Source of the DNA: Piliocolobus tephrosceles
Lineage: Eukaryota; Chordata; Mammalia; Primates; Cercopithecidae
Assembly: GCF_002776525.5 (NCBI RefSeq)
Contig: NC_045439.1
Location: 154,219,330-154,283,329, forward strand
Direction of reading: 5' to 3'
DNA length: 64,000 bases
Of the stretch, positions 11,346-23,626 are shown piece by piece (the stretch's first letter is position 1; every line of letters starts with the position of its first letter). The notes beneath the pieces were generated by a model. That model was not told the origin of the DNA. It worked only from the letters and a program-made list of their open reading frames with translations, and did no database searches. The translations under genes were made by a program, and so were the position numbers.

Positions 11346-11611
11346 CTTCATGGTGCTAACGCTGGATTGCAGTGGTGTGTTCATAGTTCACTGCAACCTC
11401 AACGTCTTGGGCTCAAGGGATCCTCCCGCCTTAGCCTCCTGGGTGGCTGGGACTACAGGCATGTGCCACAATCCCCAGCTAATTTTTTTCTGATTTCATT
11501 TTGCTTTGAGATAGGGTCTCTCCGTGTTGCTCAGGCTGGACTTGAACTCCTGGCCTCAAGTGATCTGCTTGCCTTGTCCTTCCAAAATGCTGGGATTATA
11601 CCACACCTGGC
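11346..11611 (-). mobile_element. AluJ-like element lacking its tail end
   Basis: Strongly diverged. The poly-T start is missing and the match begins near GGATTGCAGTGGTGTG. Confidence 0.75.
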
Positions 11612-12326
11612 CCTTCCTCTTTATTTTTTTTGGTTGGTGCTCTACCTCTAGGGGCATAACAAACTGCTCCTAGTTATTCAAGCAGAACAACCTTCAGGAG
11701 AGCCAAGGCTAACACAGTCTTCCTCAGAGTCTGCTCAAAGTCTAGGACTACTTCAAATGCTTGATTGAAAAGGTTTCATGATCTGATAGATTGAGAATGT
11801 AGGATGGAGAGCACTTAGAGATTCAGAAGACACACTAGCCTAGTGAAAGCTGGGAGGTTCTGCAGTAGAGAACATTACTTAATTTGGCTTAACACAGAGG
11901 TGGCTTAGCTTATCTAACCTTTCTCAGAGGAATGTTAATATCCTGTGGAATCCATGAATCACATTTGGGAAATGCATTTGAGTAACCACAATGAACTAGG
12001 AGTATGGAGTAGGAGTTCTAATTTCGGCTAAAATCTTGTGATTTGAGACAAGCCATGTATTCTCTCTGGGCCCCAGTTTTTCCATATATGGAATTAAGAG
12101 ACTGGAATTAATGGTTTATCCTTTAAAATGCTTTCAGGCTCTTATAGGCTCACAGTAGAAAACATTGGAAACTGTATTAATTTTAGCTGTCAACTTTCCT
12201 CTATTCATAATTAGGGAAATGGCAGTTATTAGTTGCCTTGGAAGTTCGTGTGGCGAAAACAGCCCTCACCATATTTTGAGTTCTTGGCTTTCTCATCTGT
12301 TAAACACGTAAAACAATACCTGCTTA
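11612..12326. other. Non-coding sequence, nothing recognised
   Basis: Unique sequence without a coding signal. Confidence 0.4.
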
Positions 12327-12402
12327 GGCTGAGTGTGGTGGCTCACACATGTAATCTCAGCACTTTGGGAGGCTGAGGTGGGCAGATCACCTGAGGTCAC
12401 CA
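12327..12402 (+). mobile_element. Alu 5' fragment
   Basis: About the first 75 bases of an Alu, ending abruptly after CTGAGGTCAC. Confidence 0.75.
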
Positions 12403-12529
12403 GGATTTTATAATCAGTGTGTCTCAAAATTTAGTATGCACACGAATTACCTGGATAATCTCATTAAATTGTAGAAGGATGGGGCTTGCATTTCCACAAT
12501 TTATTTATTTATATTTATTTATTTATTTT

Positions 12530-13295
12530 CTTGAGACGGAGTCTCACTCTTTCGCCCAGGCTGGAGTGCAGTGGAGCGATCTCGGCTCACTGCAAACTCC
12601 GCCTCCTGGGTTCATGCCATTCTCCTGCCTCAGCCTCCCGAGTAGCTGGGACTACAGGCGCCCACCACCATGCCTGGCTAATTTTTTGTATTTTTAGTAG
12701 AGATGGGGTTTCACCATGTTAGCCAGGATGGTCTTGATCTCCTGACCTCGTGAACCGCCCGCCTCAGCCTCCCAAAGTGCTGGGATTAGAGACATAAGCC
12801 ACCGCACCTGGCCTGTATTTATTTTTTTGAGACAGTGTTTCACTCTGTTGCCCAGGCTGGAGTGCAGTGGCACGATCCTGGCTCACTGTAACCTCTTCCT
12901 CCTGGGTTCAGGAGATTCTCCTGCCTCAGCCTCCTGAGTAGCTGGGACTGCAGGTGCACACCACCACACCCAGATAATTATAATTTTTTGTATTTTTAGT
13001 AGTGATGGGGTTTAATCATGTTGGCCAGGCTGGTCTCAAACTCCTGGCCCCAAGTGATCCACTCACCTCGGCCTCCAAAATGCTGAGATTACAGGTGTGA
13101 GCTACTGGGCCTGGCCTCATTTATTTACCTTTTTTTTTTTTTTTCTTGAGACAGAGTTTCACTCTTTTTGCCCAGGCTGGAGTGCAATGGCGTGATCTCG
13201 GCTCACCACAATCTCCACTTCCCAGGTTCAAGTGATTCTCTTGCCTCAGCCTCCTGAGTAGCTGGAATTACAGGCGTGAGCCACTGTGCCTGTAT
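12530..13295 (-). mobile_element. Cluster of three minus-strand Alus
   Basis: 12530-12814 is AluY/S-like, 12822-13116 is an AluS-like copy, and 13129-13292 is a partial copy that jumps from the first arm straight to the terminal GTGAGCCACTGTGCCTG. Confidence 0.85.
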
Positions 13296-14175
13296 TTATT
13301 TTTAAGATGTTTTAAAATTGTTTTCAAGCAACCATTTGTTCCTTTTTTTCCCAACATTTACCTTAAGTCCAGGGATACATGTGCAGGAGGTGCAGGTTTG
13401 TTACATAGGTAAACGTGTGCCAGGTGGTTTGCTGCACAGATCATCCCATTATCTAGGTATTAAGCCCAACATCTCTTACCTATTCTTCTTGATGTCCTGC
13501 CTCCTCCCACCCCCATCCCCACAGGCTCCAGTGTATGTGGTTTCCCTGGATGTGTCCATGTGTTCTCTCATCATTCAGCTCTTACTTATAAGTGAGAACA
13601 GGCGGTGTTTAGTTTTTGTTCATGTGTTAGTCTGCTGAGGATAACAGCTTTCAACTCCATCTATGTCCCTGCAGAGGACATAATCTCGTTCCTTTTTATG
13701 GCTGCATAGTATTCCATGGCGTATACGTACCACATTTTTTTATCCAGTCTGGTGTTGATGGGCATTTAGGTTGATTGCATGTCTTTGCTATTGTGGATAG
13801 AGCTGCAATGAACATACACGTGCATGTATCTTTATAATAGAATGATTTATATTCCCTTGGGTATATACCCAGTAATGAGATTACTAGATCAGATGGTTTG
13901 CCTGCCTCTAGGTCTTTGAGGAATTGCCACACAGTCTTCCACAACGGTTGAACTAATTTACACTCCCACCAGCAGTGTAAAAATGTTCCTTTTTCTCCAC
14001 AACCTGGCCAGCATCTGTTGTTTTCTCGAGTTTTAATAATAGCCATTCTCACTGGCATGAGATGGGATCTCATTGTGTTTTTGATTTGCATTTCTCTAAT
14101 GATCAGTGATGTCGAGGTTTTTTTCATATGTTTTTTGGCCGCATGTATGTCTGTTTTTCAGAAGTGTTTATTCAT

Positions 14176-14421
14176 GCAGTGGCACAATCTCGGCTCACTA
14201 CAAGCTCCACCTCCCGGGTTCACGCCATTCTCCTGCTTCAGCTTCCCGAGTAGCTGGGACTACAGGCGCCTGCCACCACGCCCGGCTAATTTTTTTGTAT
14301 TTTTAGTAGAGACGAGGTTTCACCGTGTTAGCCAGGATGGTCTCGATCTCCTGACCTCGTGATCTGCCCGCCTCGGCCTCCCAAAGTGCTGGGATTACAG
14401 GCGTGAGCCACTGCGCCCTGC
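14176..14421 (-). mobile_element. Alu in L1 ORF2, missing its 3' end
   Basis: AluY-like but begins at GCAGTGGCACAATC without poly-T or the first 45 or so bases, joined directly to L1 sequence. Confidence 0.8.
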
Positions 14422-15109
14422 TCATACAGATTCTTTGCCCACTTTTTGATGGGGTTGTTTTTTTCTTGTAAATTTGTTTATGTTCCTTGTAGATTCTGGA
14501 TATTAGCCCTTTGTCAGAAGCATAGTTTGCAAAAATGTTCTCCCATTCTGTAGGTTGCCTGTTCACTCTGATGATAGTTTCTTTGGCTGTGCAGAAGCTC
14601 TTTAGTTTAATTAGATCCTATTTGTCAATTTTTGCTTTTGTTGTAATTGCTTTTCATGTTTTCATCATGAAATCTTTGCCTTTGCCTATGTCCTGAATGG
14701 TATTGCCTAGATTTTCTCCTAGAGTTTTTATAGTTTCAGGTTTTACATTGAAATCTTTAATTCATCTTGAGTTAATTTTTGTATAAGGTGTAAGGAAGGG
14801 GTCCAGTTTCAATTTTCTGCATATGGCTAGCCAGTTCTCCCAGCACTATATATTAAATAGGGACTCCTTGCCCCACTGCTTGTTTTTGTTAGGTTTGTCA
14901 AAGATTAGATGTTTGTAGATGTGTGGTTTTATTTCTGAATTATCTATTATGTTCCATTGGCCTATGTGTCTAGTTTTGTACCAGTACCATGCTGTTTTGT
15001 TTACTGTAGCCTTGTAGTATGGTTTGGAATTGGGTAGCATGACACCTCCAGCTTTGTTCTTTTTCCTTCAGATTATCTTGGCTATATGGACTCTTTTCAG
15101 TTCCATATG

Positions 15110-15111
15110 AT

Positions 15112-15142
<31 letters not shown>

Positions 15143-15430
15143 TTTTTGAGATGGAGTCTCACTCTGTCACCCAGGCTGGAGTGCCATGGCATGATCTTGG
15201 CTCACTGCAACCTCCGCCTCCTGGGTTCAAGCAATTCTCCTGCCTCAGCCTCCTGAGTAGCTGGGATTGCAGGCGCCCACCACCATGCCTGGCTAATTTT
15301 TGTATTTTTAGTAGAGATGGGGTTTTGCCATGTTGGCCAGGCTGGTCTCGAACTCCTGATCTCAAGTGATCTGCCCACCTCAGCCTCCCAAAGTGCTGGG
15401 ATTACAGGTTTGAGCCACTGCACCTGGCCT
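15110..15430 (-). mobile_element. (TTTA)n tail and AluS-like element in L1
   Basis: About nine TTTA units at 15110-15145 form a mutated tail of the Alu at 15146-15430. TTCCATATGA occurs on both sides as target duplication. Confidence 0.85.
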
Positions 15431-18029
15431 GGTTCCATATGAATTTTTAAGTAGTTTTTCTAATTTTGTGAAGAATGTCAATGGTAGTTTAATGAGATTA
15501 GCATTGAATCTATAAACTACTTTGGGCAGTATGACTATTTTCAGGATATTGATACTTCCTATCCATGAGCATGGGATGTTTTCCCATTTGTTTGTGTCAT
15601 CTCTGATTTCCTTGAGCATTGGTTTGCAGTTCTCCTTGAAGAGGTCTTTCACTTCCCTTGTTAGGTGTATTCCTAGGTATTTTATTCTATTTGTAGTAAT
15701 TGTGAATGGGAATTCATTCATGATTTGGCTCTGTGCTTTCCTTTTGTTGATGTACAAGAATGCTAGCAATTTTTGCACAATGATTTTGCATCCTGAGACT
15801 GCTGAAATTGCTTATCAGCTTAAGAAGCTTTTAGACTGAAATGATGGGGCTTTCTGGACATAGAATTATATTATCTGCAAACAAAGATAATCTGATGTCC
15901 TCTCTTCCTGTTTGAATACCTTCATTTCTTTCTCTTGCCTGATTGCCCTGGCCAGAACTTTGAATACTATGTTGAATAGGAGTGGTGAGAGAGGGTATTC
16001 TTGTCTTGTACTGGTTTTCATGGGGAATGCTTCCAGCTTTTGTCCATTTGGTGTGATATTGGCTGTGAGTCTGTCACAGATGGCTTTTATTATTTTGTGG
16101 TATGTTTTTTCAATACCTAGCTTATTCAGAGTTTTTTACATGAAGGGATTTAAGTTTTATCAAAGGCTTTTCTGCATCTGTGGAGATAACCATGTGGGTT
16201 TTGTCTCTAGTTCTGTTTATGTGATGATGTGCATTTATTGATTGGCATATGTTGAACCAATCTTGCATCCCAGGGATGAAGCCAACTTGATTGTGGTGGA
16301 TAAACTTTTTGATGTGCTGCTGGATTTCATTTGCCAGTATTTTATTGAGGATTTTTGCATCAATGTTCATCAAAGATGTTGGCCTGAAGTTTTCTTTTTT
16401 GTTGTATCTCTGCCAGGCTTTGGTATCAGGATGATGTTGGCTTCATAGAATGAGTCAGGGAGGAGTCCCCCCTTTTCCATTTTTTCAGATAGTTTCAGTA
16501 GGGGTGGTACCAGCTCTTTGTACCTCTGGTAGAATGCTGTTGTAAATCTGTCTGGTCCTGGGGTTTTTTTGTTTTGTTTTGGTTGGTAGGCTATTAGTGC
16601 CTCAATTTCAGAACTCATTATTGGTTTATTCAGGGATTCAGTTTCTTCTTGATTTAGTCTTGGGAAGGTGTATGCATTCAGGAATTTATCTATTTTGTCT
16701 AGATTTTGTAGTTTACTTGCATAGAAGTGTTTGTAGTGTTCTCTGATGATTGTTTGGATTTCTGTGGGGTCAATGGTGATTTCTCCCTTATCATTTCTGA
16801 TTGTGTTTATTTGATTCTTCTCTCTTTTCTTCTTTGTTAGTCTAGTTAGTGGTTTATCTATTTTATCTATTTTCAAAAACCAGCTCCTAGATTTGTTGAT
16901 TTTTAAAAGTGTTTTTCTCATCTCTATCTCCCTCAGTTCAACTCTGATCTTAGTTATTTCTTGTCATCTTCTAGCTTTGGAGTTTGTTTGCTCTAGATTC
17001 TCTAGTTCTTTTTGTTGTGATGTTAGGTTTTTAACTTGAGATCTTTCTGGCTTTTCAATATGAGCATTTAGTGCTATAAATTTCCCTCTTAACAAAGCTT
17101 TAGCTGCATCCCAGAAATTCTGGTACTTTGTCTCTTTGTTTCAGTTTCAAAGAACTTCTTGATTTCTGTCTTAATTTCATTATTTGCCCAAGAGTCATTC
17201 AAGAGTAGGTTGTTCAGTTTCCATGTAATTGTGTGGTTGTGACTGAATTTCTTAATCTTGAGTTCTAATTTGATTGCACTGTGGTCTGAGACACTGTTAT
17301 TATTTCAGTTCTTTTGTATTTGCTGAGGAGTGTTTTACTTCTGATTATGTAATCAGTTTTAGAGTAAGTTCTGTGGGTGATGATAAGAATGTTTATTCTG
17401 TTGTTTTGGGGTGGAGAGTTCTGTAAATATCTATCAGGTCCACTTCATTCAGAACTGAGTTCAGGTCCTGAATATCATTGTTAATTTTCTCTCTCAATGA
17501 TCTGTCTAATATAGTTGGTGGGGTGTTAAAGTCTCCCACTATTATTGTTTGGGAATCTAAATCTCTTTGTAGGTCTCTAAGAACTTGTTTTATGAATCTG
17601 GGTGCTCCTGTATTGGGTGCACATGTATTTAGGATAGTTAGCTCTTCTTGTTGAATTGAACCCTTTACCATTATGTAATGCCCTTCTTTCTCTTTTTTGA
17701 TCTTGTTGGTTTAAAGTCCGTTTTGTCAGAAACTAGGATGGCAACCCCTACTTTTTTCTGTTTTCCATTTGTTTGGTAAAATTTTCTCCATCCCTTTATT
17801 TTGAGCCTATGTGTGTCTTCACATATGAGATGAGTCTCTTGAAGACAGCATACTGATGGGTCTTGGCACTTTATCCAGCTTGTCATGCTGTGTCTTTTAA
17901 TTGGGGCATTTAGCCTATTTACATTTAAGGTTAGTATGGTTATGTGTGAATTTGATCCTGTCATCATGATGCTAGCTGGTTATTTTGCAGACATTTTTAT
18001 GTGGTTGCTTCATAATGTCACTGGTCTGT

Positions 18030-19250
18030 GTACTTCAGTGTGTTTTTGTAGTGTCTGGTTTTCCTTTCCATATTTCCATATTTAGTGCTTAATATGGAAG
18101 CTTCAGGAGCTCTTGCAAGGCAGGCCTGATGGTGACAAATTCCCTCAGCATTTGCTTGTCTGCAAAGGATCTTATTTCTCCTTCACTTATAAAGCTTAGT
18201 TTGGCTGGATCTGAAATTCTGGTCTGGACATTCTTTTCTTTAAGAATGTTGAGGCCAGGCACAGTGGCTCACACCTGTAGTCCCAGCACTTTGGGAGGCC
18301 AAGGTGGGTAGATTACCTGAGGTCAGGAGTTCAAGACCAGCCTGACCAACAAGGTGAAACCCCATCTCTACTAAAAATACAAAAATTAGCTGGGTGTGAT
18401 GGCAGGTGCCTGTAGCCCTGTAGTCCCAGCTACTCAGGAGGCTGAGAGGAGAAAATTGCTTGAACCCAGGAGGCAGAGGTTGCAGTGAGCTGAGATCGTG
18501 CCACTGCACTCCAGCCTGAGTGATGGAGTGAGATCCTGTCTCAAAAAAAAAAAAAAAATGTTGATTATTGGTCCCAATCTCTTCTGGTTTGTAGGATTTC
18601 CACTGAGAGGCCTGCTGTTAGTCTCATGGGGTTCCTTTTGTAGGTGACCTGGCCCTTCTCTCTGGCTGCCCTTAACATTTTTTCTTTCATTTCAACCTTG
18701 GAGAATCTGATGTGTGTTTTGAGGTTGGTCTTCTTGTGGAGTATCTTACTGGCGTTCTCTGCATTGTTTCAGTTTCACCGTTGGTCTATCTTGCTAGGCT
18801 GGGGAAATTCTCCTGAATGATATCCTGAAGTATGTTTTCCAACTCAGTTCTATTCTCCCCATCTCTTTCAGGTACCCCAATCAGCCATACGTTTGGCTTT
18901 ACATAATCCCATATTTCTCAGAGGTTTGCTCATTCCTTTTCATTCTTTTTTCCTCTATTCTTGTATGCCTGTCTTTTTTCAGAAAGCTAGTCTTCAAACT
19001 CTGAGATTCTTTTCTCCACTGGTCTATTCTGCTATTGGTACTTGTGATTGCATTGTAAAGTTCTCATAGTGTGTTTTTCAGCTCCATCAGGTCTGTTCTG
19101 TTCCTCTCTAAACTGGCTACTCTGGCTGTCAGCTCCTGCATTGTTTTACCATGATTCATAGCTTCCTTGCATTGGGTTACAACATGGTCCTTTAGCTCAG
19201 CAAAGTTTGTTATTACCGACTTTCAGAAGCCTAGTTCTGTCAATTCAGCC
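18030..19250 (-). pseudogene. L1 ORF1 remnant, broken
   Basis: The position between ORF2 and the 5' UTR and weak similarity (for example the reverse of GAATTTGTCACCATCAGGCC near 18120-18142) mark ORF1. An Alu at 18253-18558 and many stops destroy the frame. Borders are approximate. Confidence 0.6.
18253..18558 (+). mobile_element. AluS-like element in L1 ORF1
   Basis: Full-length with an 18-base A tail; AATGTTGA flanks it on both sides. Carries a small internal duplication (CCTGTAGCCCTGTAGTCCC). Confidence 0.85.
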
Positions 19251-19609
19251 ATCTCAGCCTCAGCCCAGTTCTGTGCCCTTGCTGGAGAGGTGTGCAGTCA
19301 TTTGGAGGAGGAGAAGCACTCTGTCTTTTTGAGTTTTCAGCATTTTTGTGTTCAATCTGTCTCATCTTTGTGGGCTTATCTACCTTTGATCTTTGAGGTT
19401 GCTGACCTTGAAATAGGTTTCTGTGGGGTCTTTTTTGTTGATGATGTTGTTGTTTTCTGTTTGTTTGTTTTTCTTTTAACAGTCAGACAACTCTTCCATA
19501 GCGTTGCTGCAATTTGCTGTGGGTCCACTCCAGACCCTAGTCACCTCGGTTTTTCTCGTACCCGGTGGTATGCTCCAAAACATACCACCAGGTATACAGA
19601 ACAGCAAAG

Positions 19610-20399
19610 GTGGCAGCCTGCTCCCTCTTCTGGAAGCTCCATCCCAGGGACATACTGACCTGTTGCTGGCCCAGATACACCTAGGCCGCAGACCCCTGTT
19701 GGGAGGTCTCAATCAGGAGGAATGGGATCAGGGACCTGCTTAAAGCAGCAGCCTGGCTGCCTTTTGGTAGAGCAGGTGTGCTGCATTGTGGGGGGACTGT
19801 TCCTTGTCCAGACTGGACTCTCCAAAGCCAGCATGCTGGAATGGCTGAGTCAATCAAACTGTAGAGAAGGCAGCTGCCCCTCCTCCTGGGAGCACCATCC
19901 CAGGGAGAAATCAGAGCTCTGTCTGTATAACCCTGGCTAGAGTGGCTGAAACCCCCACAGGGAGGTCCTGCCCAGTGAGGAGGAATGGATCTAGGTCCCA
20001 CTTAAAGAAGCAGCCTGGCCATGATCTGGCAAAGCAGCTGTGCTGTGTTAGGGGGCACCCTTCCTTGTCAGGACCATTTGGACTCTCCAAAGCCAGCAGG
20101 CTGGAACAACTGAGTCAACCAAACCACAGAGATGGCGGCTGCCCCTCCCTCTGGGAGCTCTATCCCAGGGAAAGATCAGAGCTCTGTCCATATAACCCTG
20201 GCTGGAGCGGGTGAAACTCCCACAGGGAGATCCCACCCAGTGAGGAGGAATGAGTCCAGGTCCTGCTTAAAGAAGCAGTCTGACTGGGCGCGGTGGCTCA
20301 CGCCTGTAATCCTAGCACTTTGGAAAGCCGAGGCTAGTGGATTGCTTGAGCTCAGGAGTTTGAGACCAGCCCGGGCAACAGGGTGAAACCCCGTCTCTA

Positions 20400-20430
<31 letters not shown>

Positions 20431-20875
20431 AGCTGGGCATGGTGATGTGTGTCTGTAGTCCCAGCTACTCCACTCACTTGGTCTTATTGTTTGACCCCAT
20501 CCCTTCTCCCACGCACCCTTTGATTTCTTATTTCCTGGATCTGGTGTGGAGAGCCCCTCATCCTGGGAAACAGGGTGTGGGAGGCTGAGGTGGGAGGATT
20601 ACTTGAGCTTAGGAGGCAGAGGTTGCAGTGAGCCGAGATTGCACCATTGCACTACAGCCTGGGTGACAAAGTGAGACTCTATCTCCAAAAACAAAACCAA
20701 ACAAGACAAAACAAGCAGTCTGGCCACCATCTGACAAAGCAGCTGTGCTGCGCTGGGAGGGACCTTTTCTTGTCTGGACTGTTTGGACTCTCCAAAGCCA
20801 CAAGCTAGAATAGCTAAGTCAACTGAACCACAGAGATAATAGTCATGCTCCCGCTGGGAGCTCGATTCTATCTCA
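19610..20875 (-). repeat. L1 5' UTR tandem repeat, period 265 bp
   Basis: The phrase GGACTCTCCAAAGCCA recurs at 19815, 20080 and 20785. The last interval, 705 bases, minus the 440-base Alu insertion (element plus one target copy) leaves 265, equal to the first interval. Companion phrases such as CAGAGCTCTGTC and AACCCTGGCT repeat in register. About three units. Confidence 0.85.
20283..20708 (+). mobile_element. Alu with (CA)n and a 108-bp foreign insert
   Basis: An Alu inserted in the L1 5' UTR, flanked by AAAGAAGCAGTCTG (20269-20282) and AAACAAGCAGTCTG (20709-20722). A (CA)n run at 20402-20430 replaces the left-arm A-rich part. Bases 20471-20578 are not Alu: they split CAGCTACTC from GGGAGGCTGAGG. 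Confidence 0.85.
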
Positions 20876-21077
20876 GGCGGACTCTAGCTTTTACTGTTGG
20901 CTGGCTGGAATTCCAAGTCAGTGGGTCTTACCTTGTGAGGTGCCGGGGAAGTGGGGCCTGCAGAAAGATGCTGCTTGGCTCCCTGGTTTCAGCCCTCTTC
21001 CTAAGGGTATGTGCAGATGGACCTCCTGCCTTGCCAGGGATCGCAGGGTTGGAGTATGTAAAACTGCCAGGTCTCTG

Positions 21078-21373
21078 CCCGGCGTGGTGGCTCATGCCTG
21101 TAATCCCAGCACTTAGGGAGGCCGACACAGGCGGATCATGAGGTCAGGAGATCCAGACCATCCTGGCTAACACAGTGAAACCTCTTCTCTACTAAAAATA
21201 CAAAAATTAGCTGGGCGTGGTGGCGGGCGCCTGTAGTCCCAGCTACTTGGGAGGCTGAGTCAGCAGAATGGCGTGAACCCGGGAGGCGGAGCTTGCAGTG
21301 AGCCCAGATCGCACAACTGCACTCTAGCCTGGGTGACAGAGTGAGACTCTGTTTCAAAAACAAACAAACAAGC
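21078..21373 (+). mobile_element. AluY-like element in L1 5' UTR
   Basis: Flanked by AAACTGCCAGGTCTCTG (21061-21077) and AAACTGCTAGGTCTCTG (21374-21390), a 17-base target duplication with one mismatch. Tail is (CAAA)n. Confidence 0.9.
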
Positions 21374-21764
21374 AAACTGCTAGGTCTCTGTGTGTGCCCG
21401 AGTGGCTGCTCTGCTAAGACTCTGCACAGCTCTGTGTGTTGGACCTAAGGCTCCGGTGGCATGGGCTCACAAGGGGATCTCCTGTTCCATGGGTTGCAAA
21501 GACCTGTGCAGAAACGTGGTTTCCCGGGTGGGGTTGCCCAATTCCTCACCGCCTCTCTTGGCTGGAGGTGGGGTTTCATTCTGCTCTGTGCTGCTCCCAG
21601 GTGGGCAGTCGCCCCACCCTGCTTTTCTTTGTTTTCTGTGGGTCAAGTTGTTTGCCTGATTAGTCCCAAAGCGAGAACCTGGATATTTCAGTTGAAGGTG
21701 TTGTATTCACTCACACCTTTCACTCATTTCCATGAGTGCTGCAGACTGCTGCTGCTTCTAATCC

Positions 21765-21774
21765 GCCATCTTGG
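21765..21774 (-). promoter_or_regulatory. YY1-type site at the L1 5' end
   Basis: The minus strand reads CCAAGATGGC, the YY1 site conserved just inside primate L1 5' ends, which sets the L1 start position. It marks the true 5' end of this copy. Confidence 0.6.
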
Positions 21775-21780
21775 CCATAC

Positions 21781-23325
21781 CTCACAATTGCACATTTCTG
21801 AAAAGCTCATGAGTATTCTTGATGCGTTGCAAGGCTAAGAATGATTTCCTAAGTTCCTAGAAAAGGGGAATGATCGCTCACAAAGGGACTGTTAAATTGG
21901 AATTTTCCGATGCAATGTGTAATAACATTTGAATCCCCCTCTGCCTTCCAAAATCACTTGAGTTAAAAAAATTTTTTTCCTCCTGTTTGAAATTAATACA
22001 ACTAGCCTTTAGAGATTTCTGCCTTCTCTTTTTCCCATTTTTTTTTTTTTTTTCCTGCCTCACTTTTTGGGGGAATGACTTTTCCTGATTCCTAGGCTGC
22101 TGGACAGATCTTTCCACAAAGGGATTTGGGACATAAGGTAGGTTCCACGGCTGATGGATCGATTTCTTTTTTTGGATGATCGTTGAGTATGAAAACTGAG
22201 TTTCCAGCCTGAATGTTTTCCACAATAAACTTCTTCAATCATTGCTTGTGTTTATGAAGGGGTAACTTATTTTTGAGGAAAGTTGCAGAGGCAAATGAAA
22301 TGTAAGTGGTTATCTGGGAGTGTGGATCCTTTTGAGCTCTTCCCTGATTACTCAAACTTTAAAAGTTCCCATTTTTCATCCCACCATCTAGAGTATGTTT
22401 ATTTTAGGGTACCAGCATTAAGAGAGAGCAGTAATCATCCCAGGTTTATTTTCTACCACTACATAAGATCAAGACTCCCACAGTAATAAAAGCTTCTGTG
22501 TTTCCAACCTTGGCCGATTGTTTCTTGTTCTTTGCTGTCAATACATTACAAATGAAGCAAACTAACATAAGAATCAAAGAAGGTAACTCTGTGTACCAAA
22601 TGAATTCCTTTTCTTGTCGAGTGGCCTTGCCAACTTTTGAGGCTTTTCCTAAGGTGAGGTTAGGCCTTTGTTTTCTGAAACACTCTTTTTTTTTTCTCTG
22701 AGAAGCATTATGCCTGAACCTGTCCTTGCTACTCTTCATTGTTTCTATAGCAACTACAGTGGAAAACTTTAATGGCATCTACAATCCAATGATATTGGGA
22801 CATCATGATAACCAGCTTATATTGTTACATAGAATATTGATGAGTGACTCTTTCCCTCCTTCCGTTTCAAGGACAAATCAAGACAAAGTAGGCTTAAAAC
22901 ACATGGGGTACCACTGTGTTAAATGTGAGGAAGGACTTGCAGTACAGGAGTGTGTGAATGAATGAGGGAGGTTCTGGACTTGCATTTTTGTGGTGAATAT
23001 TTTAAAGTAAGATATATCTAACTCCTTTTGATTGGTAGAATCAAATTGCTGACTGAAGGTAAGGTGGTGATTAAGAAATGACTTCTTAATATCTCTGAAA
23101 CAATAATATCCAGAGCAGGATTTCAGTGTGACATGTTCTTTAGAACATACTTTGTGTTCTCTAGTGTGCTAGGTGCTGTGGGTCATATAAAAGGGATATA
23201 CGATAGTCCTTGAACTGAAAAAATTCATCTTTAGAGTTCTAAGAAAAAGAGAATGTAAGAATAAAGTTGAGCTTTTAGACCAAATTCAGGTGACAGAGAG
23301 GTCTGTTACTGAAGTCATTACTTTA
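21781..23325. other. Non-coding sequence, nothing recognised
   Basis: About 1.5 kb of AT-rich unique sequence beyond the L1 5' end. Short frames on both strands lack recognisable domains. Weak ancient-repeat character around 23130-23230. Confidence 0.4.
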
Positions 23326-23626
23326 TTTATTATTATTATTATTTTTGAGATGGAGTCTTGCTCTGTTGCCCAGGCTGGAGTGCAGTGGCGCAATCTTGGC
23401 TCACTGCAAGCTCCGCCTCCCGGGTTCACGCCATTCTCCTGCCTCAGCTTCCTGAGTAGCTGGGACTGCAGGCGCCTGCCACCACGCCCAGCTAATTGTT
23501 TGTATTTTTAGTAGAGATGGAGTTTCACCGTGTTAGCCAGGATGGTCTCGATCTCCTGACCTGGTGATCTGCCTGCCTCGGCCTCCCAAAGTGTTGGGAT
23601 TACAGGTGTAAGCCACTGTGCCCGGC
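23326..23626 (-). mobile_element. (TTA)n and AluY-like element
   Basis: An ATT repeat of about six units leads into a complete minus-strand AluY-like copy ending CTGTGCCCGGCC. AATTACTGTATT follows. Confidence 0.88.

Larger units (their letters stand above)
13696..17967 (-). pseudogene. L1 ORF2 (endonuclease/reverse transcriptase), broken
   Basis: Starts at 17964 with the L1 ORF2 N-terminus (TGSNSHITILTLNVN). The endonuclease motifs QETHL and GDFN are readable in separate blocks at 17671-17967 and 17393-17671. Reverse transcriptase pieces follow at 16370-16921, 16122-16373 and 15380-15778, and the C-terminal cysteine-rich part is at 13696-14127. The catalytic FADD is changed to FADN at 15881-15870. 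Two Alus interrupt the frame. Not functional. Confidence 0.9.
13340..21780 (-). mobile_element. Near full-length, dead L1 retrotransposon
   Basis: Read on the minus strand, the element runs from a 5' end with GCCAAGATGGC (21775-21765), through a long repeated 5' UTR, ORF1, ORF2 and a 3' UTR to about 13340. Five Alus (14176, 15146, 18253, 20283 and 21078) have landed in it; without them it is about 6.9 kb. ORF2 and ORF1 are broken by stops, frameshifts and insertions, so it cannot move. Primate L1PA/L1PB age is likely from the readable ORF2 sequence. The copy lies in sense with CHRM5, inside its presumed intron. Confidence 0.92.

Noticed and set aside
13696..17967. Active L1 able to move
   Set aside because: ORF2 is broken by stops, frameshifts and two Alus, and its catalytic FADD is FADN. 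ORF1 is also broken.
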